From: Citrobacter sp. On2M
GTDB taxonomy: Bacteria > Pseudomonadota > Gammaproteobacteria > Enterobacterales > Enterobacteriaceae
NCBI RefSeq assembly: GCF_018035235.1
Contig: NZ_WPCV01000005.1
Coordinates: 372,001-436,000, forward strand
Length of the DNA stretch: 64,000 nt
Direction of reading: 5' to 3'
A model generated the notes under the pieces. It saw only the letters and a program-made list of their open reading frames with translations. It was not told where the DNA came from and made no database searches. Made by a program: the position numbers and the translations under genes. The stretch's first letter is position 1; each line of letters begins with the position of its first letter. This document shows positions 28,981 through 36,920 of the stretch, piece after piece.

Positions 28981-30009
28981 TCAAGCGTCGAGCCTGAAAC
29001 CAATAGCAGCCATCGCTAACGTCGTGTCGAGCATACGGTTAGCAAAGCCCCATTCATTATCACACCAGACCAGCGTTTTGATCAGGTGAGCGCCACTCAC
29101 GCGCGTTTGCGTACCATCAACGATGGCGCTGTGCGGGTCGTGGTTAAAATCTACAGAGACCAACGGTAATTCCGTATAGTCAACTATACCATGAAATGCA
29201 CCCTGTGCTGCTTTTTGCAGCAACTGGTTGACTTCACTGGCTTTTACTGGTTTTTTCACCGTCACGCTTAAGTCGATCGCCGTCACATTTATGGTTGGTA
29301 CACGCACCGCAATCGCTTCAAAACGATCGTTAAACTGCGGGAAAATTCTCGTGATGCCCGCCGCCAGTTTAGTATCAACCGGAATGATCGACTGACTGGC
29401 CGCTCGTGTGCGACGCAAGTCAGGATGATAAGCATCAATAACCTGCTGATCGTGCATCGCGGAGTGGATCGTGGTGACGGTACCAGACTCAATGCCGTAA
29501 GCATCATCCAGCAATTTAATGACGGGTATTATACAATTCGTGGTGCAGGAGGCATTGGAAACGATCCGGTGCTCAGCGCGCAGCTGATCCTGATTAACGC
29601 CAAACACAACGGTTGCGTCGATGTCGTGACTACCAGGATGTGAAAAGAGCACTTTCTTTGCGCCGGCGGCAATATGCGCCTCTCCGTGTTCGCGACTGCC
29701 GAAGACCCCCGTACAATCCAGCACAACGTCGACACCCAGTTCGCGCCATGGAAGCGCATCGAGCGTTCGCTCATGCAGAATGCGGATCGCATCATCGCCA
29801 ACGATGAGCTGGTCTCGTTCCTGACGAACATCCCAGGCAAAACGCCCATGGCTGGTGTCATATTTCAACAAATGCGCCATGCCTGCAGCATCCGCCAGTT
29901 CGTTGATTGCCACCACGGTGATTTCCGCCCGACGCCCGGATTCATACAAAGCACGAACCACGTTGCGTCCGATGCGACCGAAACCATTAATCGCTACGCG
30001 TACGGTCAT
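28981..30009 (-). CDS. epd: D-erythrose-4-phosphate dehydrogenase
   Basis: Epd oxidises erythrose 4-phosphate with NAD for pyridoxal phosphate synthesis and is a paralogue of GAPDH. The 342-residue protein has [13 protein letters not shown] near residue 9, the active-site Cys in [13 protein letters not shown] near residue 155, and [14 protein letters not shown], which differs from the GAPDH counterpart as expected for Epd. It has three more C-terminal residues (LDA) than I recall for E. coli. A CRP-like site and a perfect Cra consensus lie upstream, as reported for the epd-pgk-fbaA operon. Confidence 0.97.
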   Translation of the reverse strand: MTVRVAINGFGRIGRNVVRALYESGRRAEITVVAINELADAAGMAHLLKYDTSHGRFAWDVRQERDQLIVGDDAIRILHERTLDALPWRELGVDVVLDCTGVFGSREHGEAHIAAGAKKVLFSHPGSHDIDATVVFGVNQDQLRAEHRIVSNASCTTNCIIPVIKLLDDAYGIESGTVTTIHSAMHDQQVIDAYHPDLRRTRAASQSIIPVDTKLAAGITRIFPQFNDRFEAIAVRVPTINVTAIDLSVTVKKPVKASEVNQLLQKAAQGAFHGIVDYTELPLVSVDFNHDPHSAIVDGTQTRVSGAHLIKTLVWCDNEWGFANRMLDTTLAMAAIGFRLDA

Positions 30010-30130
30010 AGGTCTCCTGCAAGGATTTCTCAGAAACGATGTGGCAGACAGAGTAATGCAGCAAATCGCTCAGGGAAACCTTACCTGTCGCAAACTGCGA
30101 CTAATTGGTTAATTGTCGAACATTTAATCG

Positions 30131-30144
30131 ACTGAAACGCTTCA
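30131..30144. promoter_or_regulatory. Cra (FruR) operator upstream of epd
   Basis: ACTGAAACGCTTCA fits the Cra consensus (RSTGAAWCSNTHHW) at every position and lies about 125 bases upstream of the epd start. Cra control of this glycolytic operon is known in E. coli. Confidence 0.8.
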
Positions 30145-30203
30145 GCTAGAATAAGCGAAACGCGGAATAAAAGGAATGATTGTCCAGCAACAGAACACAG
30201 TTA

Positions 30204-30219
30204 TCTGACTTACGTCACA
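30204..30219. promoter_or_regulatory. CRP site upstream of epd
   Basis: TCTGA-N6-TCACA matches nine of ten positions of the CRP consensus. It lies in the divergent region between epd and the PPC-domain gene and could serve either. Apart from this and the Cra site, I see nothing more in the gap 30010-30383. Confidence 0.6.
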
Positions 30220-30383
30220 TTTTAACGTCCTTCAACGCGACTTTTATTCCATATTCCAGAATTACGAATAACCGTAGCAAGATTATTTCATTGCCATGTC
30301 ACAAATCCTGATTTATATCAGAAAGCGCCTTAACCCGCGTCTATATTATCAGCGCTACGTCCGAGTCTCGGAGTTCCTCAACT

Positions 30384-30809
30384 ATGACAACATTCTATTC
30401 CCAACCATCTGAAGCTCGCTTTCATGCGCTGCGTTTACTACCCGGCGAGGAAGTCTTTTCAGCGCTACATGCGTTTATCCAGCAACATCAACTACAGGCA
30501 GCCTGGATAGCGGGTTGCACCGGCAGTTTGACCAACGTTGCTCTGCGCTTCGCCGGATGTGAAGAAACCACCTTACACACGGGGACGTGGGAAATTATCT
30601 CTCTGAACGGCACGCTGGAACTTACCGGCGAGCATCTCCATCTGGCGATTGCCGACCAGCACGGCGCGATGCTGGGCGGACACATGATGCCGGGTTGTAC
30701 CGTGCGAACCACGCTGGAACTGGTGATTGGCGAGTTGGCGTCTCTGGCATTCAGCCGACAGCCCTGCGCCGTCTCCGGTTATGACGAACTGGTTATTTCA
30801 TCCCGCTAA
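30384..30809 (+). CDS. PPC-domain (DUF296) protein
   Basis: This 141-residue protein is a single PPC/DUF296 domain. The signature HLHLAIADQHGAMLGGHMMPGC (given here as HLHLAIAD near residue 84 and GGHMMPGC near residue 97) includes the His residues proposed to bind metal. Prokaryotic PPC proteins form trimers, and their role is unknown; the plant relatives carry AT-hooks, which this protein lacks. It leads a five-gene run into a complete ECF transporter, 24 bp from the next gene, so it may bind or sense the transported compound or control the operon. Confidence 0.8.
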   Translation: MTTFYSQPSEARFHALRLLPGEEVFSALHAFIQQHQLQAAWIAGCTGSLTNVALRFAGCEETTLHTGTWEIISLNGTLELTGEHLHLAIADQHGAMLGGHMMPGCTVRTTLELVIGELASLAFSRQPCAVSGYDELVISSR

Positions 30810-30833
30810 CGCTTCACTTATTCGAGGTCTTCT

Positions 30834-31412
30834 ATGGCGCGTCGCCAATTTTCCAGCCAGTCTCTGGTACTTATTGTCATTGCTATCGCCATCAACATGG
30901 TCGGCGGGCAACTCATCAGCATGTTGAAATTGCCTATTTTTCTCGACTCGATTGGCACGTTGATCAGCGCGGTGCTGTTAGGCCCGGTCGTGGGGATGCT
31001 AACCGGATTACTCACTAACCTGTTATGGGGGCTTTTGACCGATCCTATTGCCGCCGCCTTCGCGCCTGTGGCGATGGTTATTGGACTGGTTGCCGGTTGG
31101 CTGGCACGGGCTGGATGGTTTCGCACCTTACCCAAAGTCGTGGTCAGCGGCGTGATCATCACACTTGCAGTGACCCTCGTTGCCGTGCCGATTCGCACGA
31201 CCCTGTTTGGCGGCGTCACTGGCAGCGGTGCCGATCTTTTTGTTGCCTGGATGCACTCGGTCGGTCAGAACCTGGTGGAGTCCGTCGCCATCACCGTCAT
31301 CGGAGCGAATCTGGTCGATAAAATCCTCACGGCAATCATCGTCTGGGTGCTGCTGCGACAACTTCCGCTGCGCACCACGCGTCATTTCCCTACGATGTCT
31401 GCCGTGCGCTAA
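30834..31412 (+). CDS. ECF transporter substrate-specific S component
   Basis: This 192-residue hydrophobic protein has about six membrane segments and the length and Gly-rich loops of ECF S components. Characteristic parts are LDSIGTLISAVLLGPVVGML near residue 37 and the GLLTNLLWGLLTDP helix after it. It directly precedes T and A component genes. I remember a Salmonella gene set of the same order labelled as a queuosine-regulated ECF transporter, but I cannot verify that or name the substrate. Uptake of a vitamin-like compound is inference from the family. Confidence 0.8.
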   Translation: MARRQFSSQSLVLIVIAIAINMVGGQLISMLKLPIFLDSIGTLISAVLLGPVVGMLTGLLTNLLWGLLTDPIAAAFAPVAMVIGLVAGWLARAGWFRTLPKVVVSGVIITLAVTLVAVPIRTTLFGGVTGSGADLFVAWMHSVGQNLVESVAITVIGANLVDKILTAIIVWVLLRQLPLRTTRHFPTMSAVR

Positions 31413-32120
31413 ATGCATCCGTTTACGTCGTTAACTCTGTGGGCGCTTGCCGCCTGCTCCACGCTCCTGCTGCCAGCCGGAGTGCCGCTCAGCTTGTACG
31501 GCGCCGCGACGTTCGTCAGTTTGTTATGTATGAAGGCTACGCGGTCGCGAGCGAAATACGTACTTTGGCTGATGATCCCCTTAGGGCTGGGGCTATGGCT
31601 GGTACACGGCGGATGGCTTACCGAGTGGATTAGCGGACAGCCACGCACGCCAGAGCGCTGGGCCAATGCCGTTACGCTCTGGCTGAGGATCCTGGCCATT
31701 GTGTCGACATCGCAGATATGGATGCAGTACGTACCGGTTTCGCGCTTTATGCGTGCTCTGTTCGCTTCCCGTCTGCCACCAGGCGTTGCCTACCTGTTTG
31801 CTGGCCCGCTGCTGGTGGTTGAACAACTCAAACGACAGCTGGCAATAATTCATGAGGCTCAGCGCGCACGCGGCGTACCGCTGGATGAGTCCTGGTACCA
31901 GCGTTTACGCGCCATACCGGCATTGATTGTGCCGCTTACCCATAACGCGCTCAATGACCTGGCCGTTCGCGGTGCAGCGCTCGATATGCGGGGATTTCGC
32001 CTGCATCGCACTCGCACCACGCTTTGGGCGCCGCCAGACAGCACCTTACAACGTCTGGCCCGCTACGGCATGGCAGTTCTGATGGCGGTTGAGACCGGAG
32101 TCTGGATATGGTTACGTTAG
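31413..32120 (+). CDS. ECF transporter transmembrane T component
   Basis: EcfT couples the substrate-binding S component to the ATPases. The 235-residue protein has several membrane helices and the two EcfT coupling motifs, QRARGVPL near residue 150 and ALDMRGF near residue 192, whose Arg-Gly pairs dock into the ATPases. Its ATG follows the S-component stop immediately. Its end overlaps the first ATPase gene by 13 bases, so the three products are likely made in a coupled way. Confidence 0.85.
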   Translation: MHPFTSLTLWALAACSTLLLPAGVPLSLYGAATFVSLLCMKATRSRAKYVLWLMIPLGLGLWLVHGGWLTEWISGQPRTPERWANAVTLWLRILAIVSTSQIWMQYVPVSRFMRALFASRLPPGVAYLFAGPLLVVEQLKRQLAIIHEAQRARGVPLDESWYQRLRAIPALIVPLTHNALNDLAVRGAALDMRGFRLHRTRTTLWAPPDSTLQRLARYGMAVLMAVETGVWIWLR

Positions 32121-32785
32121 AGCAGTTTCGCTATATTCCAACGCACGCTATGCGGCCATCCGTCTGTTACGACTTCCATTACGCCAGACCGTGTATGGTG
32201 GCTGTTTTTGGCGAGAACGGCAGCGGGAAAAGCACACTGGCGCAGCTGATGGCTGGCTGGTACCCCGATTTCCTTCCGGGAAATATTGAAGGCACAGGCA
32301 CGCTCCTGGGTAATCCCATCGGGCAACTGTCGCTGGTCGAGCAGTCGAGTACCATCCAGCTTGTGCAGCAGTCACCTTACCTGCAGCTTTCAGGTTGTAC
32401 TTTCAGCGTGGAGGAAGAAGTGGCATTTGGCCCGGAAAATCTCTGCCTTACTGAGGTTGAAATTATGCAGCGCATAGATGCCGCCCTGACGCTGACAGAA
32501 TGTCAGCCCCTGCGCCATCGTCATCCCGGTACCCTTTCCGGCGGGGAAACCCAACGGGTAGTCATTGCCAGCGCACTCGCCATGCAGCCGAAAATATTGA
32601 TTCTGGATGAAGCGTTCAGCCGCCTGACGGCGCAAGCCACGGCAATGCTGCTGGCGCGACTGCAACAATGGGCACAGGAACGACATGCTTTGGTAATACT
32701 TTTCGAACGCAACCCTTCACCTTTTCTCAGCTACTGCCAGCAGGCATGGCAGCTGCGCGACGGAGCATTGTCACCACTATGCTAA
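32108..32785 (+). CDS. ECF transporter ATPase, first subunit
   Basis: This 225-residue ABC ATPase has Walker A GENGSGKST near residue 35, a Q-loop QLVQQSP, a full signature LSGGETQ near residue 142 and Walker B ILILDEAF. The H-loop position reads VILFERN, with no His where the family has VTHD, and the D-loop reads SRLT rather than SxLD. It therefore offers a good signature motif but a weak nucleotide site of its own. It overlaps both the T-component gene and the second ATPase gene. Confidence 0.85.
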   Translation: MVTLEQFRYIPTHAMRPSVCYDFHYARPCMVAVFGENGSGKSTLAQLMAGWYPDFLPGNIEGTGTLLGNPIGQLSLVEQSSTIQLVQQSPYLQLSGCTFSVEEEVAFGPENLCLTEVEIMQRIDAALTLTECQPLRHRHPGTLSGGETQRVVIASALAMQPKILILDEAFSRLTAQATAMLLARLQQWAQERHALVILFERNPSPFLSYCQQAWQLRDGALSPLC

Positions 32786-33462
32786 CGCTAGACCAGGTCA
32801 GTTTTCGCTGGCCGAACGCCACCGATGACTGCTTACACAATATTTCGCTGGAACTCCAGGAGGGTGAATGGCTGGCGCTAACGGGCGATAATGGGGCAGG
32901 AAAATCCACGCTTCTGCGCATCATGGCCGGGCTACTGACGCCTTCATCCGGCACAATAACCGTGCAGAATCGCGCGATTGCGCAACTGAAAAATCGGGAG
33001 CGTGCCAGGGTGCTCGGCGTATTGTTTCAGGAGGCGGAGAATCAAATTTTTCACAGCAAGGTTGCAGAGGAAGTCGCATTCGGATTACGGCTACAGAAGC
33101 TTCCGGCGACTGAAATTGCGCAACGCACAATGGCGGCGCTGCGATTATGTCAGTTAGAGGATGTCGCCGGCGTGCACCCGCTCGATCTGCATACTGCACA
33201 ACGACGCATGGTTGCCGTCGCCAGCCTGGAAGCCCTCGCCCCCACTATTCTACTGCTGGATGAGCCCAGCCGGGACTTTGATGCGCACTGGCTTGGCGTC
33301 TTCGAAAACTGGCTGGCAGTGTGTCGTGCTCGTGGTGCCAGCGTTGTAGCGATCAGTCATGACGCTGCATTTACGCAGCGCCATTTTTCGCGCGTAGTAC
33401 GGCTACACAACAAAAATCTCACGCCGTCCGATATGCGCCCTCAAGCGACATCTCCAGCATAA
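32779..33462 (+). CDS. ECF transporter ATPase, second subunit
   Basis: This 227-residue ABC ATPase has Walker A GDNGAGKST near residue 38, Q-loop LFQEAENQ, Walker B ILLLDEP and an intact H-loop AISHD. Its signature motif is degenerate, reading LHTAQRR where LSGGQ is expected. It complements the first subunit, which keeps the signature but loses the H-loop. I chose the ATG at 32779, which overlaps the first ATPase stop (ATGCTAA). Its 3' end overlaps the convergent yggC gene by 44 bp. Confidence 0.86.
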   Translation: MLTLDQVSFRWPNATDDCLHNISLELQEGEWLALTGDNGAGKSTLLRIMAGLLTPSSGTITVQNRAIAQLKNRERARVLGVLFQEAENQIFHSKVAEEVAFGLRLQKLPATEIAQRTMAALRLCQLEDVAGVHPLDLHTAQRRMVAVASLEALAPTILLLDEPSRDFDAHWLGVFENWLAVCRARGASVVAISHDAAFTQRHFSRVVRLHNKNLTPSDMRPQATSPA

Positions 33463-34129
33463 GATCTGCTGGCAGGCTATCTTCCAGCACCCGACGAACA
33501 TTCGGTCCGTCGGTACGCTCATAAAATGCCTCAGCGTCAGCTTGTGAGAGTCCGCCAGCCAGTTTACGGCCTACCAGTCGCGTACGCAGCGCATTGGCTG
33601 GAGCGCGAATAAACAACGAGTAATCACAAAACTCGGCTAACGCTCGCCATCTGTCATCATTGCGCAATAACCAGTTTCCCTCCACAATCACCATCGGCGC
33701 AGTCACCCGTATGGCCTCTTCGACCGGATCGTGCTTTTGCCTATCGTATTGCGGCCAGAAGCCTTCCCCTTCCCTTATCTGGCGTAGATTCTGCGCAAGC
33801 TTATCCACATCAAAGGTTTCCGGCGCACCTTTGTATGCCCGCAGGTTATGGGCATCCAGCCAGCTGTTGTAGTGATGGAAGCCATCCATCGGCAGCGTCT
33901 GGATCTCCGGCAGACAAGGATCCTGAGCGCAGAGATATTCCCAGAAGGTAGTCAGCGTCGATTTACCCGTACCCGGTGGCGCGCAGAGAAAAACTATCGT
34001 ACGTCGCTGCGGATTAGCGGCCTGTATTTTTGCCAGTTGCTGTAATAACGGTTTGTGGACGTTCTCTATCTCATCATCATGGTAATGTGCTTCAACCTGG
34101 AGCCCATTCACCGTTAGTTCGATTTTCAC
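33419..34129 (-). CDS. yggC: P-loop kinase YggC (uridine kinase/phosphoribulokinase-like)
   Basis: YggC is a P-loop kinase of the phosphoribulokinase/uridine kinase/pantothenate kinase group with no proven substrate. The 236-residue protein has Walker A CAPPGTGKST near residue 49, PMDGFHHYN near residue 82 (the Asp-Gly-Phe-His motif of PRK-like kinases) and VIVEGNWLL near residue 148, which resembles the family Walker B. It is the last gene of the cmtB-cmtA-yggP-yggF-yggD-yggC run and overlaps yggD by four bases. A sugar or polyol substrate is likely from context. Confidence 0.9.
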   Translation of the reverse strand: MKIELTVNGLQVEAHYHDDEIENVHKPLLQQLAKIQAANPQRRTIVFLCAPPGTGKSTLTTFWEYLCAQDPCLPEIQTLPMDGFHHYNSWLDAHNLRAYKGAPETFDVDKLAQNLRQIREGEGFWPQYDRQKHDPVEEAIRVTAPMVIVEGNWLLRNDDRWRALAEFCDYSLFIRAPANALRTRLVGRKLAGGLSQADAEAFYERTDGPNVRRVLEDSLPADLMLEMSLEGAYRTA

Positions 34130-34635
34130 GGCGTTAATTCCTTTAAAATCGCCGTCACCGCCAGCGTCATTGCCGTCTTGACCATTGCGCTAAAGCGCAC
34201 CTCGGACCACGCAGCAAAGTCGGCAAATTTCATTGACTCCAGCGCGCCGTACAGCGTTGCGTTGCGGGTAATACTGTTCACGTTGCTGACAAAATCCCAG
34301 GTGATGTCATCGGCAAAACCGGGAATATTATCCTGCTCGTTCAGGTACTGATAAAACTGGGAAAAATGGGTGATGTCGGCATAAAGCCATTTATCCATTT
34401 TTCCCAGCGCATAAATCAGACGTAACGCAACGTCGATATCGTCAAGCGGTCCACTCTGAGCGAGCAACGGCTTCACTGCATATTCCACGATCTCTTCATC
34501 GTTATTAACGAACAGCGACGGCAGAAAGCGCTTAATGCTCTGGAGCAAAATGTTATGTGCCGTCGTCATAAACGAAAGTAAATTATTTTGAGCATCCAGT
34601 TGCTCAAGCACATCGTCTTCTGTCAGCGTCGTCAT
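34126..34635 (-). CDS. yggD: MltR-family protein YggD
   Basis: YggD is a paralogue of MltR, the mannitol operon repressor. MltR has no classical DNA-binding domain, and how it represses is unclear. The 169-residue protein is all-helical and includes LRLIYALGKMDKWLYADI near residue 67. Its stop overlaps the yggC start by four bases, and it lies 15 bp downstream of yggF. It probably regulates this mannitol-type PTS operon, by analogy with mtlADR. Confidence 0.9.
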   Translation of the reverse strand: MTTLTEDDVLEQLDAQNNLLSFMTTAHNILLQSIKRFLPSLFVNNDEEIVEYAVKPLLAQSGPLDDIDVALRLIYALGKMDKWLYADITHFSQFYQYLNEQDNIPGFADDITWDFVSNVNSITRNATLYGALESMKFADFAAWSEVRFSAMVKTAMTLAVTAILKELTP

Positions 34636-34650
34636 TAGTTATCCGATAAA

Positions 34651-35622
34651 TCACCATGAATGCAGAGAGTCTATTATATTACACGTTCGATCCGCGCCGC
34701 CGATCAGTAAAGTTTGCGTGCGCACACCATTCGCAACCTGTTGGATCCCTTTCACAAGATCGCCGCCCGTGACCCCCGTCGCGCTGAAGAGGATCTTATT
34801 TCCCCCTACCAGTTCGTCGAGCGCATAGATACGGTTAATCTCGACGCCCATTTCCATGCAGCGCTGACGTTCCTGTGCCGCAATCAGACGATTATCTGCG
34901 CTATCTCCTTTCGCCGCGCAAAAATCAATCAGTTCAGCCTGCATGTCGCCCCCCAGCGCTTTAACTGCACAAGCTGAAATAACCCCTTCAGGTGCCCCCC
35001 CAATGGTATACATCAGGTCATAGGGATTTTCCTGCATACAGGCCAACACGCTTGCGGCTACATCGCCGTCGGGCAGCGCAAAGACTTTGACGCCAAGTCT
35101 TGTCGCTTCGGCAATCGCCGGTTGAAGACGCGGTTTATCCAGCGTCACCATCCGCAGTCGCTCCAGCGGTTTGTCCAACACCTCAGCCACATTGCGCAGA
35201 TTGTCTGCCAACGGCAGCGCCAGATTAATCGCCCCTTTTGCATACCGATTAACAACCAGTTTTTTCATGTACATATCAGGGGCGTGTAACAAACTGCCGC
35301 GAGGGGCAAACGCCATGACAGCCAGCGCATTGCATTGCCCCATCGCCACCATTCGCGTGCCTTCAATAGGATCGACGGCAATATCGACCTCAGGTCCAGC
35401 GCCAGTTCCCACTTCCTCACCAATCCACAGCATCGGGGCGCGATCAATCTCCCCTTCGCCAATGACGATTCGTCCGCGGATGGCAACACTGTTCAATGCT
35501 TCGCGCATTGCCGTCACGGCCAGACCATCAATCTTGTTTTTATCGCCGCACCCGGTTTGCGGCCAGGCTGCCAGCGCAGCCTGCTCCGTGATACGAAATA
35601 GCGGCCATGCCAGCGACATCAT
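34651..35622 (-). CDS. yggF: Fructose-1,6-bisphosphatase class II (GlpX-like)
   Basis: YggF is a metal-dependent sugar bisphosphatase of the GlpX family, shown in E. coli to hydrolyse fructose 1,6-bisphosphate. The 323-residue protein has IGEGEIDRAPMLWIGE near residue 55, the metal-binding DPIEGTRMVAMG near residue 85 and DGDVAASVLACM near residue 195. Start and sequence match E. coli, where the protein is 321 residues. It overlaps the end of yggP by four bases. In this operon it may act on a bisphosphate made by YggC or phosphofructokinase. Confidence 0.94.
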   Translation of the reverse strand: MMSLAWPLFRITEQAALAAWPQTGCGDKNKIDGLAVTAMREALNSVAIRGRIVIGEGEIDRAPMLWIGEEVGTGAGPEVDIAVDPIEGTRMVAMGQCNALAVMAFAPRGSLLHAPDMYMKKLVVNRYAKGAINLALPLADNLRNVAEVLDKPLERLRMVTLDKPRLQPAIAEATRLGVKVFALPDGDVAASVLACMQENPYDLMYTIGGAPEGVISACAVKALGGDMQAELIDFCAAKGDSADNRLIAAQERQRCMEMGVEINRIYALDELVGGNKILFSATGVTGGDLVKGIQQVANGVRTQTLLIGGADRTCNIIDSLHSW

Positions 35623-36896
35623 ATCGCCGCCTCCCCGATATCAACGCCGAAGTGTGCCAGCAGGTATTTTTCTGCCTTTTCGTTCCAGATGCCGTGCGTT
35701 TCCTCCACCAGCAGCGCCAGCTCTTTGAATAATGGGTCAGTTTTCCCTTTCTCGGCAAAATCAGCAATGGCGGTTAGCGGCATGGTTACGCCGTTATATA
35801 TCAGCTTTTTACCGCCAGGAATTGCCGGTAAATTCAATACGGTTTCCGGAACCGCATCAAGGCCGCCAATGTGCGTCACCATAAACGAGGGTTGTAGCTG
35901 GCCGGTTGCACTGAGCGCAATAGCCTCCTTCATATCATCCGTTGAACCACCAGAGGTTCCGACAACGTGAGTGCTGTTGTAGTGCACGTTGTAAAAATTA
36001 AACGGCACTTTAAAGTTGCTGTCCGTCGGACCAGCAAAGAAATTCAGGCAGCCATCTTCCGCGAGTAAATCATCGGCCATTTCAATGACTGCAGGTACTG
36101 CCGCATATACAAAGACATCATCAAAACCTTCGTCATGAGTTAACGCACGCAGCATCGTGGTCGGAGAATCCATGCCGGTCGTGTTCACATAGATAAGTTC
36201 AATCCCTTTTTCTGCCGCCAGCTCAACCGGCAACAGTTTTTTAGCCTGCGCCAGTCGTGCTTCATCAATATCGACCACCACCACACGTGACGGCTGAATA
36301 CTGCCGTTAATGGCATAATCAATTGCGCCGATACCCATCGGCCCGGCGCAGGCCAGAAGCGCAATGCTTCCGCCTGGCTTAATCCCCATGCGATGCTCAT
36401 AAACGTAAGGTGTGGTGTGAAAATTCGCGTTATACGCGCCAATAATGCAGCACATTGGTTCTGCCAATGAGGCGGCGGCAAAATAAGAGCCGTGGTAAGG
36501 TAAAACGCATCCCAGATTAATCGCTACTTCCGGGATAATCATATATGTCGCATTACCGCCAAAATATTCGTAGCTGTATCCCGCGGAATATCCACTTGGC
36601 AATCCCATCGCGGGTTGCAACACAAAACGCTGACCTTTCTTATATTTATCCGTCAGGTTTTTTCCTACCTCAACAATGATACCTGCACATTCATGTCCGG
36701 TAATAACCGGATGATTTTCCAGATCGTCCGGCACGCGTTTATGCTCGCTCCCCAAAGCCGCCGCTTTCCATGTGGATAAACAAACGCTATCGGATATTAC
36801 GTTTACTAACAATTCGTTATCTGTAATTGCAGGCAACTCAAATTCGCGGATCCGAATATCCTGCTTACCATATATGGCAGCCACTTTCGTTTTCAT
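35619..36896 (-). CDS. yggP: Zinc-type sugar/polyol dehydrogenase YggP
   Basis: YggP is a 425-residue medium-chain dehydrogenase of uncharacterised substrate. It has the zinc-enzyme signature GHECAGIIVEVG near residue 68 and a nucleotide-binding region ALLACAGPMGIGAIDY near residue 180. It is longer than typical polyol dehydrogenases, with a C-terminal extension. It lies 24 bp downstream of cmtA, so a natural guess is that it oxidises the phospho-polyol delivered by the CmtAB phosphotransferase, as MtlD does for mannitol 1-phosphate. Confidence 0.9.
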   Translation of the reverse strand: MKTKVAAIYGKQDIRIREFELPAITDNELLVNVISDSVCLSTWKAAALGSEHKRVPDDLENHPVITGHECAGIIVEVGKNLTDKYKKGQRFVLQPAMGLPSGYSAGYSYEYFGGNATYMIIPEVAINLGCVLPYHGSYFAAASLAEPMCCIIGAYNANFHTTPYVYEHRMGIKPGGSIALLACAGPMGIGAIDYAINGSIQPSRVVVVDIDEARLAQAKKLLPVELAAEKGIELIYVNTTGMDSPTTMLRALTHDEGFDDVFVYAAVPAVIEMADDLLAEDGCLNFFAGPTDSNFKVPFNFYNVHYNSTHVVGTSGGSTDDMKEAIALSATGQLQPSFMVTHIGGLDAVPETVLNLPAIPGGKKLIYNGVTMPLTAIADFAEKGKTDPLFKELALLVEETHGIWNEKAEKYLLAHFGVDIGEAAI

Positions 36897-36920
36897 ACTT
36901 ACTCCAAAAATAGAAGAAGG

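Noticed and set aside
30010-30383. preQ1 or other riboswitch ahead of the PPC-ECF operon
   Set aside because: I looked because of a remembered queuosine-linked label, but no A-rich tail after a short GC hairpin typical of preQ1-I is evident. An Infernal search would be decisive.
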